The notes beneath the pieces were generated by a model, which was given only the letters and a program-made list of their open reading frames with translations, was not told the origin of the DNA and did no database searches. Below, one piece after another: positions 56,771 through 64,000 of a stretch of DNA of 64,000 bases. The position numbers were made by a program, and so were the translations under genes. Source of the stretch: an uncultured Syntrophobacterales bacterium (GTDB lineage: Bacteria; Desulfobacterota; Syntrophia; Syntrophales; UBA5619). Numbering within the stretch: the stretch's first letter is position 1; each line of letters begins with the position of its first letter. The stretch covers positions 62,001 to 126,000 of the forward strand of contig CAIYSL010000033.1 in NCBI GenBank assembly GCA_903928915.1. Direction: 5' to 3'.

Positions 56771-57767
56771 CCTGGCTCTGGTCATTCTCCTCGTCCTGAT
56801 CGCGCTGGTATTCGACTTCATCAACGGCTTCCACGACGCCGCGAACTCCATCGCCACCGTCGTTTCGACCCGCGTCCTCAAGCCCCAGCACGCCGTCCTC
56901 TGGGCCGCATTCTTCAACTTCATCGCTGCCTTCTTCTTCGAGACCAAGGTCGCCTCCACCATCGGGAAGGGGGTCGTCGACCCCGGGGCGATCACCCTGG
57001 CGGTCGTGGCGGCCGGCCTTGGCGGGGCGATCGCCTGGAACCTCATCACCTGGTGGCTGGGGCTCCCCTCGTCTTCGTCGCACGCCCTGATCGGCGGGCT
57101 TGCCGGGGCCGCGGTGGTCCATGCCGGCTGGGGGATCCTGCAGGGGGCCGGGATCCTCAAGATTACGATTTTCATCGTCCTGTCGCCGCTGATCGGGTTC
57201 CTGTTGGGGTTTCTCTACACGGTCGCGGTGCATTGGGGCGTGCAGCGGAAGACCCCGACAAAGATCGATGGGCTCTTCCGGAGGCTCCAGCTTGTCTCCG
57301 CGGGGGCTTATTCGCTTGCCCACGGCCTGAACGACGCGCAAAAGACGATGGGGATCATCATGCTGATCCTCGTCTCGACCGGGCACATGACCACGGCCGA
57401 ACTGAGCCAGCACGCCCCCTGGTGGATCATCCTTTCCTGCCACGGCGCCATCGCCCTGGGGACGATGTTCGGCGGGTGGCGGATCGTCAAGACCATGGGG
57501 ATCCGCCTTACGAAGCTCGCCCCGATCGGAGGTTTCGCCGCCGAGACGGCGGGCGCCACCACGATCATCGGCGCCTCGCTCCTGGGCATCCCCGTCAGCA
57601 CCACCCACACGATCACCGGCGCCATCGTGGGGGTGGGCGCGACGCACCGCCTCACCGCGGTGCGCTGGGGTGTGGCGGGAACGATCATCTGGGCCTGGGT
57701 CCTGACGATCCCGCTCTCCGGTCTGATCGCCGCCACCATCTATGCCGTTTTGAGCATCGCCGCCTGA
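56763..57767 (+). CDS. pit: Low-affinity inorganic phosphate transporter, Pit family
   Basis: An inner-membrane transporter of 334 aa with about 9-10 helices. The Pit signature occurs in both halves: FDFINGFHDAANSIATVV near the N-terminus and SLAHGLNDAQKTMGII past the middle, each with the conserved GxxD/ND core. LPSSSSHALIGGLAG and VSTTHTITGAIVGVG are typical too. It exchanges metal-phosphate with protons. It ends 25 bp before the convergent AI-2E-family gene. Confidence 0.94.
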   Translation: MADLALVILLVLIALVFDFINGFHDAANSIATVVSTRVLKPQHAVLWAAFFNFIAAFFFETKVASTIGKGVVDPGAITLAVVAAGLGGAIAWNLITWWLGLPSSSSHALIGGLAGAAVVHAGWGILQGAGILKITIFIVLSPLIGFLLGFLYTVAVHWGVQRKTPTKIDGLFRRLQLVSAGAYSLAHGLNDAQKTMGIIMLILVSTGHMTTAELSQHAPWWIILSCHGAIALGTMFGGWRIVKTMGIRLTKLAPIGGFAAETAGATTIIGASLLGIPVSTTHTITGAIVGVGATHRLTAVRWGVAGTIIWAWVLTIPLSGLIAATIYAVLSIAA

Positions 57768-57791
57768 GGCCTCACCCGGGGTGTGCGCAGG

Positions 57792-58862
57792 TCATCCTCC
57801 TGCCCGCTGCTGGCCGGCGCCGTGCTCGTTCCGGAAGAACTCTCCGTGCATCGCCCAGATCGCCAGCAGCAGCGACGCGATGATCGGACCGATCACAAAC
57901 CCCGAAAAACCGAAGACGACGATCCCGCCCAGCGTGGACAGGAAGATCAGCAGGGGGTGCATCTCCACATCCTTTCCGATCAGGATGGGACGAAGCACGT
58001 TGTCAATCGTGCTAATCACGAAGATGCCGGTCGCAAGGATCAGCCCCCCCTCCCAGAGGTGCCCGGTGAGGAGCATGATGATCCCGGCAGGCGCCCAGAT
58101 GATGGAGCAGCCGACCACGGGAACGACCGCCATGATGATCATCAAGAGCCCCCAGATCAACGCCCCCTCCACGTTCGCGATGAAAAAAACGATCCCCCCC
58201 ACCGCCCCCTGGATGCCGCCGATGATCAGGGTTACCTTGAGGGTGGAGCGCGCCGTCACGAAAAACCGCTCGAAGAGCAGCTTCTCCCGGCCTTCCCCGA
58301 GGGGGAGGACCCGCATCGCCATCGCGAGGAATGTTCCCCCGTCCCGGATGAAGAAGAACAGCGTGTAGAGCATGATCGCGAACTGGACGAGAAACCCCAA
58401 GGTGTTCTGGGTCAATGCCTTCAGATTGACGAAGATGTAGTTCGTGATGCCCCGCGCGATTTCCGCCGTCTTCGTGATCAACAGCTCCTTGTTGACGTGG
58501 AACAGCTCGGCATAGGGATGGTTGGTGATCAGCCCGATCACGTCGTCGAATCTGGTGCCGAACTGATCGGTACCGGGCTTCAATGCGGCGTACAGCCGGA
58601 CCGACTCGTTGAAGACGAGCGTACCCACCACAGCCGCCGGCAGGAGGATGAGCAGTGCGATGACGACGAAAACGACAGCGGTGCTCAGGCTGGGCCGGTG
58701 CAGGCGGCGGTCGATCCGCCGGTACAGGGACTGAAAGATCCCGGCGATGACGGCGGCCCAGAAGATGGGGAAGAAGAAGGGCTTGAGCAGATACAGGAAC
58801 AGGAGCGTCACCGCTGCCAGGATCAGATAGAACGGCACATTGCTGTTTTTCCCCGTCGTCAT
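57792..58862 (-). CDS. AI-2E family (PerM/YdiK-type) membrane transporter
   Basis: A 356-aa inner-membrane protein with about eight hydrophobic helices in the AI-2E transporter pattern: an N-terminal pair, a soluble middle segment, and a C-terminal cluster including GLLMIIMAVVPVVGCSIIWAPAG and DNVLRPILIGKDVEMHPLLIF. Family members export diverse solutes or exchange ions, and most are not linked to autoinducer-2. Probably a single-gene unit, followed by the convergent Pit gene. Confidence 0.9.
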   Translation of the reverse strand: MTTGKNSNVPFYLILAAVTLLFLYLLKPFFFPIFWAAVIAGIFQSLYRRIDRRLHRPSLSTAVVFVVIALLILLPAAVVGTLVFNESVRLYAALKPGTDQFGTRFDDVIGLITNHPYAELFHVNKELLITKTAEIARGITNYIFVNLKALTQNTLGFLVQFAIMLYTLFFFIRDGGTFLAMAMRVLPLGEGREKLLFERFFVTARSTLKVTLIIGGIQGAVGGIVFFIANVEGALIWGLLMIIMAVVPVVGCSIIWAPAGIIMLLTGHLWEGGLILATGIFVISTIDNVLRPILIGKDVEMHPLLIFLSTLGGIVVFGFSGFVIGPIIASLLLAIWAMHGEFFRNEHGAGQQRAGG

Positions 58863-58929
58863 CGCTTCGGCTCCTCCTGGCCTTCATACCCTGAAACCGC
58901 CGGGCCGCCTCAGCCCCGCGGCCGGTTGC

Positions 58930-60612
58930 CTACGTCAGGGGCTCGTCGCCCCCGCGAAGGTACTGCTGGACCTTTCCCCGGATCGAATCGGGAAGCTTGA
59001 TCCCGATGGCGTTCAGGCGCGCTTCGTACTTCTGGAACGACCGCACCTGCTGGGAAGTGGTTACAAAGATCTTGAAATAGGCGCGAATACTCCCCTCCAG
59101 CTCCTGCCGGAAGTCCATGTCCTGGTTGAGGAGCTCCTCGAGCGGGGCGATGACCCGGTGATTGATGGGGCGGCCGAGCGCCCGATAGCTCACGAATCGC
59201 TGGGTCGTCTCGCACTCGTAATTCTTGTCGCGGATGCTCTTCTCCACCAGGTTCAAATCGACGCAGTCGAGGATTTCGGCCTTATACCGCGTTCCGAGAT
59301 TTTCCCTGATCATCGCTTCCGCGTTCCGGTAGCGTTCGCACTGTGCAAAACCGAACGTGCAGCTCGAATCGCATCTGCGGTACAGGACAAAATCGATGTC
59401 GGAACTCTCCTCGGAAAGCCCCACATTCACCGAGCCCACCACGTCCATGGCGATGTCGTCGCCGATCTTGTCCTCCATCAGGATCGCCACCTGCTCGAGC
59501 ATGTCCAGTCGCTCGTCCGTCTCCTGGGTTTGGAACATCTGGTAGAACTGCTTGAGCTCATTGTAGAGCTGGATTTCCGGAATGTGGGAATGCTTCACCG
59601 CTTTCGTGTCGAAATTCTCCCGTCGACGAAAGGCGCTGTACCGCTCCGGATCGCCGAGCCGCTCTGCCCAGCGGCCGTCGCACAGGACGTAGTCGGCGAT
59701 CGCGAAGATCCGCTGATCGACCAGTTTCTTCAGCGCCACGGTGCAGACCCGGTTGCCGTCCATCCCGATCTCATAGAAGAATCCGCCTTCGTACACCCTG
59801 GCGGTGATGTCCGTCACCTCGCCGAAATTGGACGGGTTGAGGAACAGAGTATCTTCCCTGGCCTGAAAACCGCAGGCCGCATGGATATGGCCGGAAAGAG
59901 CGAGGATGACGGGATTGGTTTCGCAAAAGGAGCGCAGTGCGGGTGAACCGGAGGGTCCGGTGGAGGGGACGCCGTCGTGGATGCCGTAGGGGGGCTGATG
60001 GGTCACGATGATGTCGGGTTTCACCGCCTTGAAAAAGGCGTACATCTCGTTGTGCCGTTCATCCATGCCGATTCCGCCGCGGTATTCCACGATGTACCGC
60101 TCGGGGATCCCGGCGGTCCAGACATCGGCCCCGCCGTAACCGGCGATGCGCATCTGGGCCAGCTGGCACCAGTGGAGGTGAAGGTCCTGCTCATGCAGCG
60201 AGGTGTACTTGAGGTCCATGTCGTAATTGCCGGGGATACAGAAGACACGCGCATCTTGCTTCAACGAGACGATGCTCTCCAGAACTTTGTATTTCTGCTG
60301 CATCACCCGCCGCGCCCGGATCGTATGGCGCCGGTAGGCCGATCCCTTCAGCCGGACCTCCTCCGCACAGTCAGGATCGTCGAGGAGTTCATCGACGAAA
60401 TCCTCGATGACCAGGCTGCGCTTGTTCATCCGGCTGCGCAACCCGTGGAAGTAGGTCTGGAGCTCGTGGTAACGGACGGCCATCCCCATGTTGTAGAAGG
60501 GGATATCGATCAGATCGCCGGCGATGACATAGGCGTCGGCGGCCGTTTCGTTCAGGAGCGTTTTGACCCGCTCGAAGGCGCCGTGGATATCGGCCGCGTA
60601 GATCAGCTTCAT
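58930..60612 (-). CDS. Metallophosphoesterase fused to a nucleotidyltransferase-like domain
   Basis: A 560-aa protein of unknown function. The N-terminal calcineurin-like phosphoesterase (about 1-290) has Asp8/His10 (ADIHG), Gly32-Asp33 (AGDLID), GNYD at 128-131 where GNHD is usual, His205 (VTHQPPYG) and GHIH at 241-244. The C-terminal part (about 345-530) contains a Pol-beta-type nucleotidyltransferase signature: VGSVNVGLS (Gly393-Ser394) followed by SSDIDFVL (Asp405, Asp407). A helical tail follows. No signal peptide is visible. Opposing transferase and hydrolase activities in one chain would suit reversible nucleotidylation, but this is inference. It is followed in the same direction by the AI-2E permease gene. 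Confidence 0.75.
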   Translation of the reverse strand: MKLIYAADIHGAFERVKTLLNETAADAYVIAGDLIDIPFYNMGMAVRYHELQTYFHGLRSRMNKRSLVIEDFVDELLDDPDCAEEVRLKGSAYRRHTIRARRVMQQKYKVLESIVSLKQDARVFCIPGNYDMDLKYTSLHEQDLHLHWCQLAQMRIAGYGGADVWTAGIPERYIVEYRGGIGMDERHNEMYAFFKAVKPDIIVTHQPPYGIHDGVPSTGPSGSPALRSFCETNPVILALSGHIHAACGFQAREDTLFLNPSNFGEVTDITARVYEGGFFYEIGMDGNRVCTVALKKLVDQRIFAIADYVLCDGRWAERLGDPERYSAFRRRENFDTKAVKHSHIPEIQLYNELKQFYQMFQTQETDERLDMLEQVAILMEDKIGDDIAMDVVGSVNVGLSEESSDIDFVLYRRCDSSCTFGFAQCERYRNAEAMIRENLGTRYKAEILDCVDLNLVEKSIRDKNYECETTQRFVSYRALGRPINHRVIAPLEELLNQDMDFRQELEGSIRAYFKIFVTTSQQVRSFQKYEARLNAIGIKLPDSIRGKVQQYLRGGDEPLT

Positions 60613-60619
60613 TCAGGAG

Positions 60620-60991
60620 TCACCGCCGGGCGGGGATGATCTCCACCCAGTAATCGTCGGGGTCGTTGATGAAATAAATCCCCATCTTTTCGTTTTCATA
60701 GCAGATGCAGCCCATCTTCGCATGGTGGGCATGGGCCGCGGCAAAATCGTCGACTATCAGGGCCAGGTGAAACTCGTTGTCCCCGAGGTTGTAGGGCTCC
60801 TTCCGGTCCCGAAGCCAGGTGAGCTCGAGCTGATGGCCGGTCTCCCCGTCGCCGAGGAAGACGAGGATAAAGCTCCCGTCGGCGGCCTCCTTCCTCCGCA
60901 CTTCCTTGAGTTGGAGCGCCTCCTGGTAGAAGCGAAGGCTCTTTTCCAGGTCGAGGACATTGAAATTGTTGTGCGCGAAACGAAATTTCAT
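60620..60991 (-). CDS. Lactoylglutathione lyase/glyoxalase-type VOC protein
   Basis: A 123-aa single VOC domain. The expected metal ligands are present: His7 (FAHNNFNVLDL), Glu in HQLELTW, His in EFHLALIV and Glu in YWVEIIP, in glyoxalase I order. It would isomerise the hemithioacetal of methylglyoxal and a thiol. It ends 7 bp before the phosphoesterase fusion gene and follows the MBL hydrolase by 22 bp. With that hydrolase (a glyoxalase II-like fold) it may form a methylglyoxal-detoxification pair. Confidence 0.9.
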   Translation of the reverse strand: MKFRFAHNNFNVLDLEKSLRFYQEALQLKEVRRKEAADGSFILVFLGDGETGHQLELTWLRDRKEPYNLGDNEFHLALIVDDFAAAHAHHAKMGCICYENEKMGIYFINDPDDYWVEIIPARR

Positions 60992-61013
60992 GTTTCTTCT
61001 CCTCTCGGTGGTA

Positions 61014-61718
61014 TCATTCGATTGTCATCAGGGACTGCCAGCGCTCCCACTCGGTCCGCCGCGGCAGGTCCCGCTTCTCCAGCAGGGCGACGATCCCCGG
61101 CTCGTTGAACCGGAGATAGGGGTTGATCCGCTTCTCATCGGCCAGCGTGGAGAAGACATGTTCCGGATCGTACCGCCCCCAAAAATCGTCGAGGTCCCGG
61201 TTGCCCGGCTCGAGGCGGCGCGCGAAGGCCAGGGAATCCCGGACATAGTCGTGGCCCGCGTAGACCAGCGTCTCGTCGGGAAGCTCCCTCAGCCTCTTGA
61301 GCGACCGGTAGAACCCCTCCTGGTCCCCGGAGAAGCAGTTCCCGATCGTCCCGTTGAAAAGGGTATCGCCGGCGATCAGGGCCCTGCCGGTGTAAAGACA
61401 GCGGGAATCTTCCGTATGGCCGGGTGTCGGGATGACCCGGATCGCAGCGCCGTCCAGCTCGATTGCCGCGTCCCCGGCGAGATCCGCTCCGGCGAGCAGG
61501 CAGGCGGCGTGCGAGGACGCCAGGAGCGTGCGGTTGCCGCTTGTATGGTCGGAATGGCCGTGGGTATTGGCCACGTACCGCAGGCTGAGGCGATGCTCCG
61601 CGAGAAACGCGAGGATCGCCTCCGCGGCCCCGCCGTCGACGGCCATCGCACTCGTGGCACCGAACACAAGGTAGCCGAGGTTGTCGGCGCCATAGCGAAA
61701 CTGTTTCACCCGCAGCAT
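61014..61718 (-). CDS. MBL-fold metallohydrolase (glyoxalase II-like)
   Basis: A 234-aa metallo-beta-lactamase-fold hydrolase starting at MLRVKQFRYGADNLGY (GGGGAGGGGG just upstream; the longer frame adds a Gly/Pro-rich leader). The metal motif THGHSDHTSGN (HxHxDH) is intact, followed by TPGHTEDSRCLY, ALIAGDTLF and YAGHDYVRDS. The last resembles glyoxalase II and persulfide dioxygenase relatives. It probably hydrolyses a thioester such as lactoyl-thiol. It is encoded directly before the glyoxalase-like gene. Confidence 0.88.
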   Translation of the reverse strand: MLRVKQFRYGADNLGYLVFGATSAMAVDGGAAEAILAFLAEHRLSLRYVANTHGHSDHTSGNRTLLASSHAACLLAGADLAGDAAIELDGAAIRVIPTPGHTEDSRCLYTGRALIAGDTLFNGTIGNCFSGDQEGFYRSLKRLRELPDETLVYAGHDYVRDSLAFARRLEPGNRDLDDFWGRYDPEHVFSTLADEKRINPYLRFNEPGIVALLEKRDLPRRTEWERWQSLMTIE

Positions 61719-61912
61719 GAACCCCCCTCCCCGGATAATCGGCCGGAAACCGCCCGGCGCAGATTCATTATTCAATCAATCGGAGGGCATGTCAAGCCCG
61801 GAGGGCTGATCCGTGCCCATGGGAAAAGAAAGCGGGGCGCCCTGCGCCCCGCTTCGCCGATTCTCGGTCCGTTCAGGTGAAATCGTCCCTGCCGGTTCGC
61901 TGCCCGCCTACT

Positions 61913-63067
61913 TCATGACCTGCGATTCCGGCCGGTGTACTCGAGGATGGAGACGATGATGGTGATCAGGAGGGCCTGCAGTACGGTCAGTATGCCGTCG
62001 ATCGGACGGGCGTTCCGCAGGATGATGGCGCTGATGCCGAGGGTGGCGCAGAGGACATAGATGAACCAGACCGTTTTCTGCCGATCGCCGAAAATCGCGA
62101 ACAGCCGGTGGTGGATATGGTCGGTGCCCACATAATCGATCCAGTCCTGAAAACTCTTCACCTTGCCGCTGACGATCCGCTCGACGGAGATGTAGGCCAT
62201 GTCATAGATCAGGACCCAGAAGATCAGGACCGGGGTGGCAAAGGAGACGATCGGGTTGTTGTCCGCCCAGTCGGCCTTGATGGCCAGGGCCGAGAGGACG
62301 AAACCGAAGAAGGTGCTCCCGGCATCGCCCAGGAAGATCGCAGCCTGCTTGTGAATCCGGAAGTTGAACGGGAGGAAGCCGAGACAGCTCCCCAGCATCG
62401 CGATGGCGATCCAGCCCATGAAGGGCTGATCGGTCTGGAATGCCACCAGCCCGAGAAACAGGGAGATGATCGCGCTCACCCCCGCGGCCAGGCCGTCCAT
62501 GCCGTCGATGAAGTTCATGGCGTTGGTCAGCCCTACGATCCAGACGATGGAGAGCAGGGCGTTGAGCCCATAACCCCACGCTGTATGCGAGGGGAAGAGG
62601 TTGAGGATGATGCCGGATCGGATCAGGAAGATGACAACCAAGACCTGGATGATCAGCTTGTACCGGGCCGGGATGCTCTTCCAGTCGTCGATCAGACCGA
62701 CGATCGCCACCACCGTTCCGCCCGCGATCAGCACCACGTCCCGTTCGTCGAGAATCATGTTGGCCAGCAGCCCGGAAATGAAGGAGATGATGATGGCCGC
62801 GCCGCCGAGCAGCGGGGTTACCCGGCCGTGGATCTTCCGGCCGCCCGGGGCGTCGACAATGCCCGTCGTGGCGGCGATGGTGCGCATGATCGGCGTGAGC
62901 AGCGCGGCGGTGGACAGGGCGAACAGCAGTATGTACAGCCAGCGGCCCAGCCGGGCGAAGAAGAGCTCGCGGATGAGGGGTATCAACAGCGAAAAAAACA
63001 GGACAAAGGATAATATCCAAAATACCCGCAGCGGGGAGATCGTCCGTACCTTTTCCTCGGGGGACAT
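61913..63067 (-). CDS. MraY/WecA-family undecaprenyl-phosphate sugar-1-phosphate transferase
   Basis: A polyprenyl-phosphate glycosyltransferase of 384 aa with about 11 membrane helices. Family motifs: KIHGRVTPLLGG, LIDDWKSIPARYK (Asp-Asp), NAMNFIDGMDGLAAGVS, FLGDAGSTFFGF and the sugar-recognition HIHHRLF (WecA-type HIHH rather than MraY). It transfers a UDP-HexNAc-phosphate to undecaprenyl phosphate at the inner membrane, initiating O-antigen or capsule synthesis. It begins 9 bp after the aminotransferase gene, so both belong to a polysaccharide locus extending beyond the window. The 61719-61912 gap shows no gene. Confidence 0.93.
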   Translation of the reverse strand: MSPEEKVRTISPLRVFWILSFVLFFSLLIPLIRELFFARLGRWLYILLFALSTAALLTPIMRTIAATTGIVDAPGGRKIHGRVTPLLGGAAIIISFISGLLANMILDERDVVLIAGGTVVAIVGLIDDWKSIPARYKLIIQVLVVIFLIRSGIILNLFPSHTAWGYGLNALLSIVWIVGLTNAMNFIDGMDGLAAGVSAIISLFLGLVAFQTDQPFMGWIAIAMLGSCLGFLPFNFRIHKQAAIFLGDAGSTFFGFVLSALAIKADWADNNPIVSFATPVLIFWVLIYDMAYISVERIVSGKVKSFQDWIDYVGTDHIHHRLFAIFGDRQKTVWFIYVLCATLGISAIILRNARPIDGILTVLQALLITIIVSILEYTGRNRRS

Positions 63068-63076
63068 TCGTTTACC

Positions 63077-64000
63077 TCATCTCAGGACAGTCTGCACATG
63101 CTGGACGATGGTTTGCACATCCCCGTCCTCCAGGGAGGGATACAGGGGGACGGACAGGGCCGTGCGAAACGCCTCTTCGCTCCGCGGATAGCCGGTAACC
63201 CCGAGGTAGCGATGGAGCGGTTTGAAGACCGGACGGCGATAGGCGATGCCGGCAGCCTGGCCGGCGGCGAGCAGTTCCTCGATCCGCTCGGTCCGGACCA
63301 CGTACCGGTAGGGGATGGACTCGCTCTCCCGAGGACAGACGGGCAGAGCCAAGCCGTATCCGCGGAAGGATTCATCGTACCGCCGGGCGATCGCCCGGCG
63401 GCGGGCGATGAATCCGGGGAGCTTCCGGAGTTGTACCGAACCCAGGGCCGCCTGCAGGTCCGTGAGTTTGTAGTTGTACCGCAGAGCGCCGTCCTCCTTG
63501 CCGTCATAATCGCGCAAATCTTTTACTTTATCAATGAGTCTGCGATCATTGCCCGCCACCATCCCCCCCTCGCCGGTACAGATCACCTTTGTCGCGTAGA
63601 AAGAAAAAACGGACAGCGCGCCGAGGCCGCCGGTCGGCGCCCCCTGCCGGCTGCTTCCCAGCGACTGGGCGCAGTCCTCGACAACGGGGATTCCCAAGGC
63701 AACGATCTCCGCGATATCCGCCGGAAGGCCGAACATGTGGGGGACGATCACGGCCCTCGTCTTCTTCGTCAGGCGCCGCTTCACGTCCCGGGGATCGATG
63801 TTGAAGGTCTCCCCGTTGATGTCGGCCAGTACAGGGGTTGCGCGTACGTAGCGGACCGCGTTCAGCAGTGCGGTGCAGACGAAGCTGGGGAGTACCACCT
63901 CATCGCCGGCCCCGATGTCCAGGGCCAGCAGGGCCAGGTGCAGGGCCGCCGTGCCGGAGCCGACCGCCGCGGCGTTTCTGACGCCGGCCAGCGAGGCCAC
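63077..64000 (-). CDS. DegT/DnrJ/EryC1/StrS-family sugar aminotransferase, 5'-truncated by window end
   Basis: At least 307 aa; the family is about 370-390 aa, so roughly the first 60-70 residues lie beyond the window. The PLP lysine is in FSFYATKVICTGEGG, the PLP-phosphate Asp in VVEDCAQSLGS, and GSGTAALHLALLAL is the usual N-terminal substrate/PLP segment. These enzymes aminate keto-sugar nucleotides (as PseC, WecE and relatives do) for surface glycans. Adjacent to the WecA-like transferase, probably one operon. Confidence 0.92.
   Translation of the reverse strand: MASLAGVRNAAAVGSGTAALHLALLALDIGAGDEVVLPSFVCTALLNAVRYVRATPVLADINGETFNIDPRDVKRRLTKKTRAVIVPHMFGLPADIAEIVALGIPVVEDCAQSLGSSRQGAPTGGLGALSVFSFYATKVICTGEGGMVAGNDRRLIDKVKDLRDYDGKEDGALRYNYKLTDLQAALGSVQLRKLPGFIARRRAIARRYDESFRGYGLALPVCPRESESIPYRYVVRTERIEELLAAGQAAGIAYRRPVFKPLHRYLGVTGYPRSEEAFRTALSVPLYPSLEDGDVQTIVQHVQTVLR

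Noticed and set aside
1-64000. tRNA, rRNA, insertion sequence, integron or phage genes
   Set aside because: No cloverleaf-like sequence, rRNA segment, transposase, integrase or phage protein was recognised on either strand. The reading was by eye, so a divergent tRNA could be missed.

Overview
The window is high-G+C bacterial chromosomal DNA, densely packed with genes. It suggests an anaerobic or facultative Gram-negative bacterium, most likely in the Desulfobacterota/Deltaproteobacteria (Syntrophales-like) range. The reasons are a tungsten-type aldehyde:ferredoxin oxidoreductase with its MoaD-like partner, a 2-hydroxyacyl-CoA dehydratase activase, an AtoE fatty-acid carrier, lysine 2,3-aminomutase, a ZraPSR-type envelope sensor, and outer-membrane and FecR-domain proteins. 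The taxonomy is inference only. I see no rRNA, tRNA, CRISPR array, transposase or phage gene.

Left third (1-16.7 kb), all on the minus strand: two parallel catabolic modules. Each opens with a small cupin and carries a complete tripartite tricarboxylate transporter (TctC binding protein plus TctA/TctB membrane subunits). Module 1 runs cupin, Old Yellow Enzyme, TctC, TctB, TctA, a GntR/FCD regulator, a GlcG/HbpS protein, an M24 peptidase homologue and a D-2-hydroxyacid dehydrogenase. Module 2 runs cupin, TctB, TctA, TctC, an isopropylmalate/tartrate dehydrogenase-like enzyme, a malate/L-lactate dehydrogenase and a CocE-type hydrolase. Upstream of each cupin there is a near-identical promoter (TTGACA, 17 bp, TATGAA) with the same TGGTN3ATGAG box in the spacer. 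This suggests shared control, perhaps by the GntR protein of module 1.

16.9-31.8 kb: a ZraP-like periplasmic protein diverges from a ZraS/ZraR-like sensor kinase and sigma-54 activator. A good sigma-54 promoter and upstream TGGAT/ATCCA repeats lie between them. Next come a TPR-plus-beta-barrel outer-membrane protein and a giant (about 1,713 aa) FecR-domain surface protein with a Pro/Thr-rich linker and long repeats of about 297 aa. A zinc-ribbon protein, an MFS transporter and a membrane-anchored 5'-nucleotidase follow.

31.8-44.7 kb, minus strand: a ThDP enzyme, two SDRs and an orphan hydroxyacyl-CoA dehydratase activase; then pfkA with a strong promoter and a J-domain protein; then a cyclase-family hydrolase, Fe-ADH, MoaD-like protein, AOR, SDR and AtoE cluster for interconverting alcohols, aldehydes and acids.

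45-57.8 kb: a CcdA/TlpA-like redox pair; a coiled-coil protein overlapping a CyaB1-like tandem-GAF adenylate cyclase; a thiamine-binding-type protein; mutM divergent from a small gene, with three GGAAY-N5-GTTCC operators between them; lysine 2,3-aminomutase behind an attenuator-like leader; two tandem D-Ala-D-Ala-ligase-like ATP-grasp enzymes; a DUF486 membrane protein and a GNAT; and a PhoU-like/Pit phosphate transporter pair.

57.8-64 kb, minus strand: an AI-2E-family permease, an unusual metallophosphoesterase-nucleotidyltransferase fusion, a glyoxalase, an MBL hydrolase, and the start of a surface-polysaccharide locus (WecA-like transferase and a DegT-type aminotransferase cut by the window end). 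The most novel-looking items are the TPR-barrel/FecR pair, the aminomutase plus tandem ligase cluster with its leader and operators, the phosphoesterase-nucleotidyltransferase fusion, and the paired cupin/TTT regulon.
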